NCBI GenBank assembly: GCA_903934195.1
Contig: CAIZMV010000267.1
Coordinates: 1 to 6,038, forward strand
DNA: 6,038 nt
Direction: 5' to 3'
Origin: an uncultured Acidimicrobiaceae bacterium
GTDB taxonomy: Bacteria; Actinomycetota; Acidimicrobiia; Acidimicrobiales; Ilumatobacteraceae
The notes under the pieces are model-generated. The model ran no database searches. It worked only from the letters and a program-made list of their open reading frames with translations, and was not told the origin of the DNA. The position numbers were made by a program, and so were the translations under genes. Positions 5,264-6,038 of this stretch are shown in pieces. Positions within the stretch are counted from its first letter, which is position 1, and each line of letters opens with the position of its first letter.

Positions 5264-5291
5264 ATTCTTACCTACTTCTCCGATTCCGCAA
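5264..5291 (-). promoter_or_regulatory. Candidate leaderless promoter of the uncharacterised gene
   Basis: Reading leftward, TTGCGG (5291-5286), a 16-base spacer and AAGAAT (5269-5264; TAAGAAT from 5270) would start transcription at about 5257, the A of the ATG itself. This would explain why no ribosome site is seen at normal spacing; AGG lies about 15 bases upstream. It allows expression independent of the upstream gene. Confidence 0.3.
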
Positions 5292-5299
5292 CATGTTGC
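5288..5299. repeat. 12-base perfect palindrome, possible operator
   Basis: GCAACATGTTGC reads the same on both strands. It lies in the 66-base gap between the two minus-strand genes and overlaps the candidate -35 box TTGCGG. A perfect palindrome without a loop is better suited to a dimeric DNA-binding protein than to a hairpin. Its 10-base core CAACATGTTG occurs a second time, at 1614-1623 inside the lipid kinase gene, which weakens the case for a dedicated operator. Confidence 0.35.
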
Positions 5300-5323
5300 T
5301 ATTCGTGAAGTTGATTGGTCTCC

Positions 5324-6028
5324 CTACAGAAGTGGCCAGGGATACTGGTATCTGCTCTCAGGCGTTGGGAACACACGGTTTTCTAATAACCATTCAGTAC
5401 GTTCAAGCATCGCTTCGATCTCATTGTCTGAAAGCAGAGCCGCTACTGAAATTGGTACTGAATGCATGAGTGATTCGAGTGGAGCCAAGAAGGAGTCAGC
5501 AATTGTCTGGCCTGCAAAATCCCAAATGACTGTGCGCAGTTTGAAATCATCGCTGAAACACACACCATGATCAATGCCCCAAATAGCGCCGTCATTATCT
5601 AGCAACACATGACCACCTTTACGGTCTGTGTTATTCGCAACCACATCAAACACGGCCATTGCCTTGAGGCGTTCGTGCAAGTCAGGACGTTGTTCATAGA
5701 TGATGAAGTAATGCTCTTCTGGGTCGTAATCAACAAACAACTGCAGCGAGCCTTCGCCGAGTGGTCCGTCGCGCATCACAGTTGGCGGAACCAAGTGGTA
5801 CCCAAGAGATTCACTCAGCAGATATGCAGCAACTTCGCGCTTGTACAGACCAGCAGGGAAGTCCCACAGTGGTCGTTCGCCGCGGAGCGGTTTGTAGATA
5901 CCTTTTATGCCGGCTTCTGGGTCGCCTACTTGAACCAAGAACGTGGCATTGGAACTGTTTGGCATTCTGCCTTCGATATCAATGGGGGCAGTGCTGAGCG
6001 CCAGAAGGGCTTCGGCGTCTGAAGACAT
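5324..6028 (-). CDS. SCO1664-family protein with phosphoinositide-3/4-kinase-like fold
   Basis: This 234-residue protein matches the conserved actinobacterial SCO1664 family, which has a PI3/PI4-kinase-like core but no established reaction. Visible motifs are YKPLRGERPLWDFP at 45-58, where Lys46 is the likely ATP-phosphate contact, and KREVAAYLLSE at 63-73 with Glu65. The adenine-side segment VPPTVMRDGPLGEGSLQLF is at 80-98. The catalytic-loop-like DVVANNTDRKGGH is at 128-140, with Asn133/Asp135 placed as in kinases. The metal-binding IDHG is at 152-155 and KLRTVIWDFAG at 163-173. No membrane segment. The ATG at 6028 gives a family-like N-terminus, and only ten bases remain upstream. In many Actinobacteria homologues lie next to mshC (mycothiol synthesis), a DUF3090 gene and a phosphatase-like gene, none of which is in the window. 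Likely first of two genes transcribed leftward. Confidence 0.9.
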   Translation of the reverse strand: MSSDAEALLALSTAPIDIEGRMPNSSNATFLVQVGDPEAGIKGIYKPLRGERPLWDFPAGLYKREVAAYLLSESLGYHLVPPTVMRDGPLGEGSLQLFVDYDPEEHYFIIYEQRPDLHERLKAMAVFDVVANNTDRKGGHVLLDNDGAIWGIDHGVCFSDDFKLRTVIWDFAGQTIADSFLAPLESLMHSVPISVAALLSDNEIEAMLERTEWLLENRVFPTPESRYQYPWPLL

Positions 6029-6038
6029 GTCAGTTAAA

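Noticed and set aside
5609..6022. A 137-codon plus-strand open frame
   Set aside because: Fully antisense to the SCO1664-family gene, whose motifs are unambiguous.
1..6038. CRISPR array, tRNA/rRNA genes, insertion sequence ends or integration site
   Set aside because: No regularly spaced repeats, no cloverleaf-like segment, no transposase-like frame and no terminal inverted repeats seen on either strand.

Overview
The window looks like chromosomal DNA of an actinobacterium with a moderate base composition (roughly balanced GC/AT by eye). A WhiB-family iron-sulphur regulator and an SCO1664-type kinase-like protein, both characteristic of Actinobacteria, support this. So does a sensor-kinase/whiB tail-to-tail pair like the pdtaS-whiB1 arrangement of mycobacteria. 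The moderate GC would suit a freshwater or marine lineage (Acidimicrobiia/Ilumatobacter-like or acI-like), but the genus cannot be fixed from these genes. I see no mobile element, tRNA, rRNA or CRISPR array. This is compact housekeeping DNA.

Layout: (1) 1-324 (+) is the C-terminal ATPase end of a PdtaS-like sensor histidine kinase, cut by the window edge. (2) 326-625 (-) is a WhiB1-like regulator, convergent with the kinase. (3) 626-793 is a divergent promoter region with a good promoter for whiB. (4) 794-1492 (+) is a glycerophosphodiester phosphodiesterase. (5) 1495-2412 (-) is a diacylglycerol-kinase-family lipid kinase. (6) 2413-2517 is a second divergent promoter region. (7) 2518-3294 and 3320-4282 (+) are etfB and etfA, an electron-transfer flavoprotein operon. 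(8) 4283-5257 (-) is an uncharacterised 324-residue protein. (9) 5324-6028 (-) is an SCO1664-family, phosphoinositide-kinase-like protein, probably the upstream gene of the same minus-strand unit.

Functionally the window mixes redox/nitric oxide sensing (WhiB), a cytosolic-type sensor kinase, glycerolipid turnover (phosphodiesterase plus lipid kinase), and electron transfer from fatty-acid or amino-acid oxidation (ETF). The last two genes may belong to the mycothiol-associated neighbourhood in which SCO1664 homologues are usually found.

The most distinctive feature is the packing. All three convergent gene pairs meet with only 0-2 bases between stop codons, so transcription termination signals must lie inside the opposing coding sequences. 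After etfA this is directly visible: three consecutive perfect or near-perfect stem-loops lie at 4294-4374, inside the last ~31 codons of the opposing gene. Several genes also lack a usable Shine-Dalgarno but have a -10-like element about one helix turn upstream of the start, which suggests leaderless transcripts. I did not find a convincing new multi-gene system. The uncharacterised gene at 4283-5257, with a 12-base perfect palindrome in front of it, is the best candidate for something undescribed.
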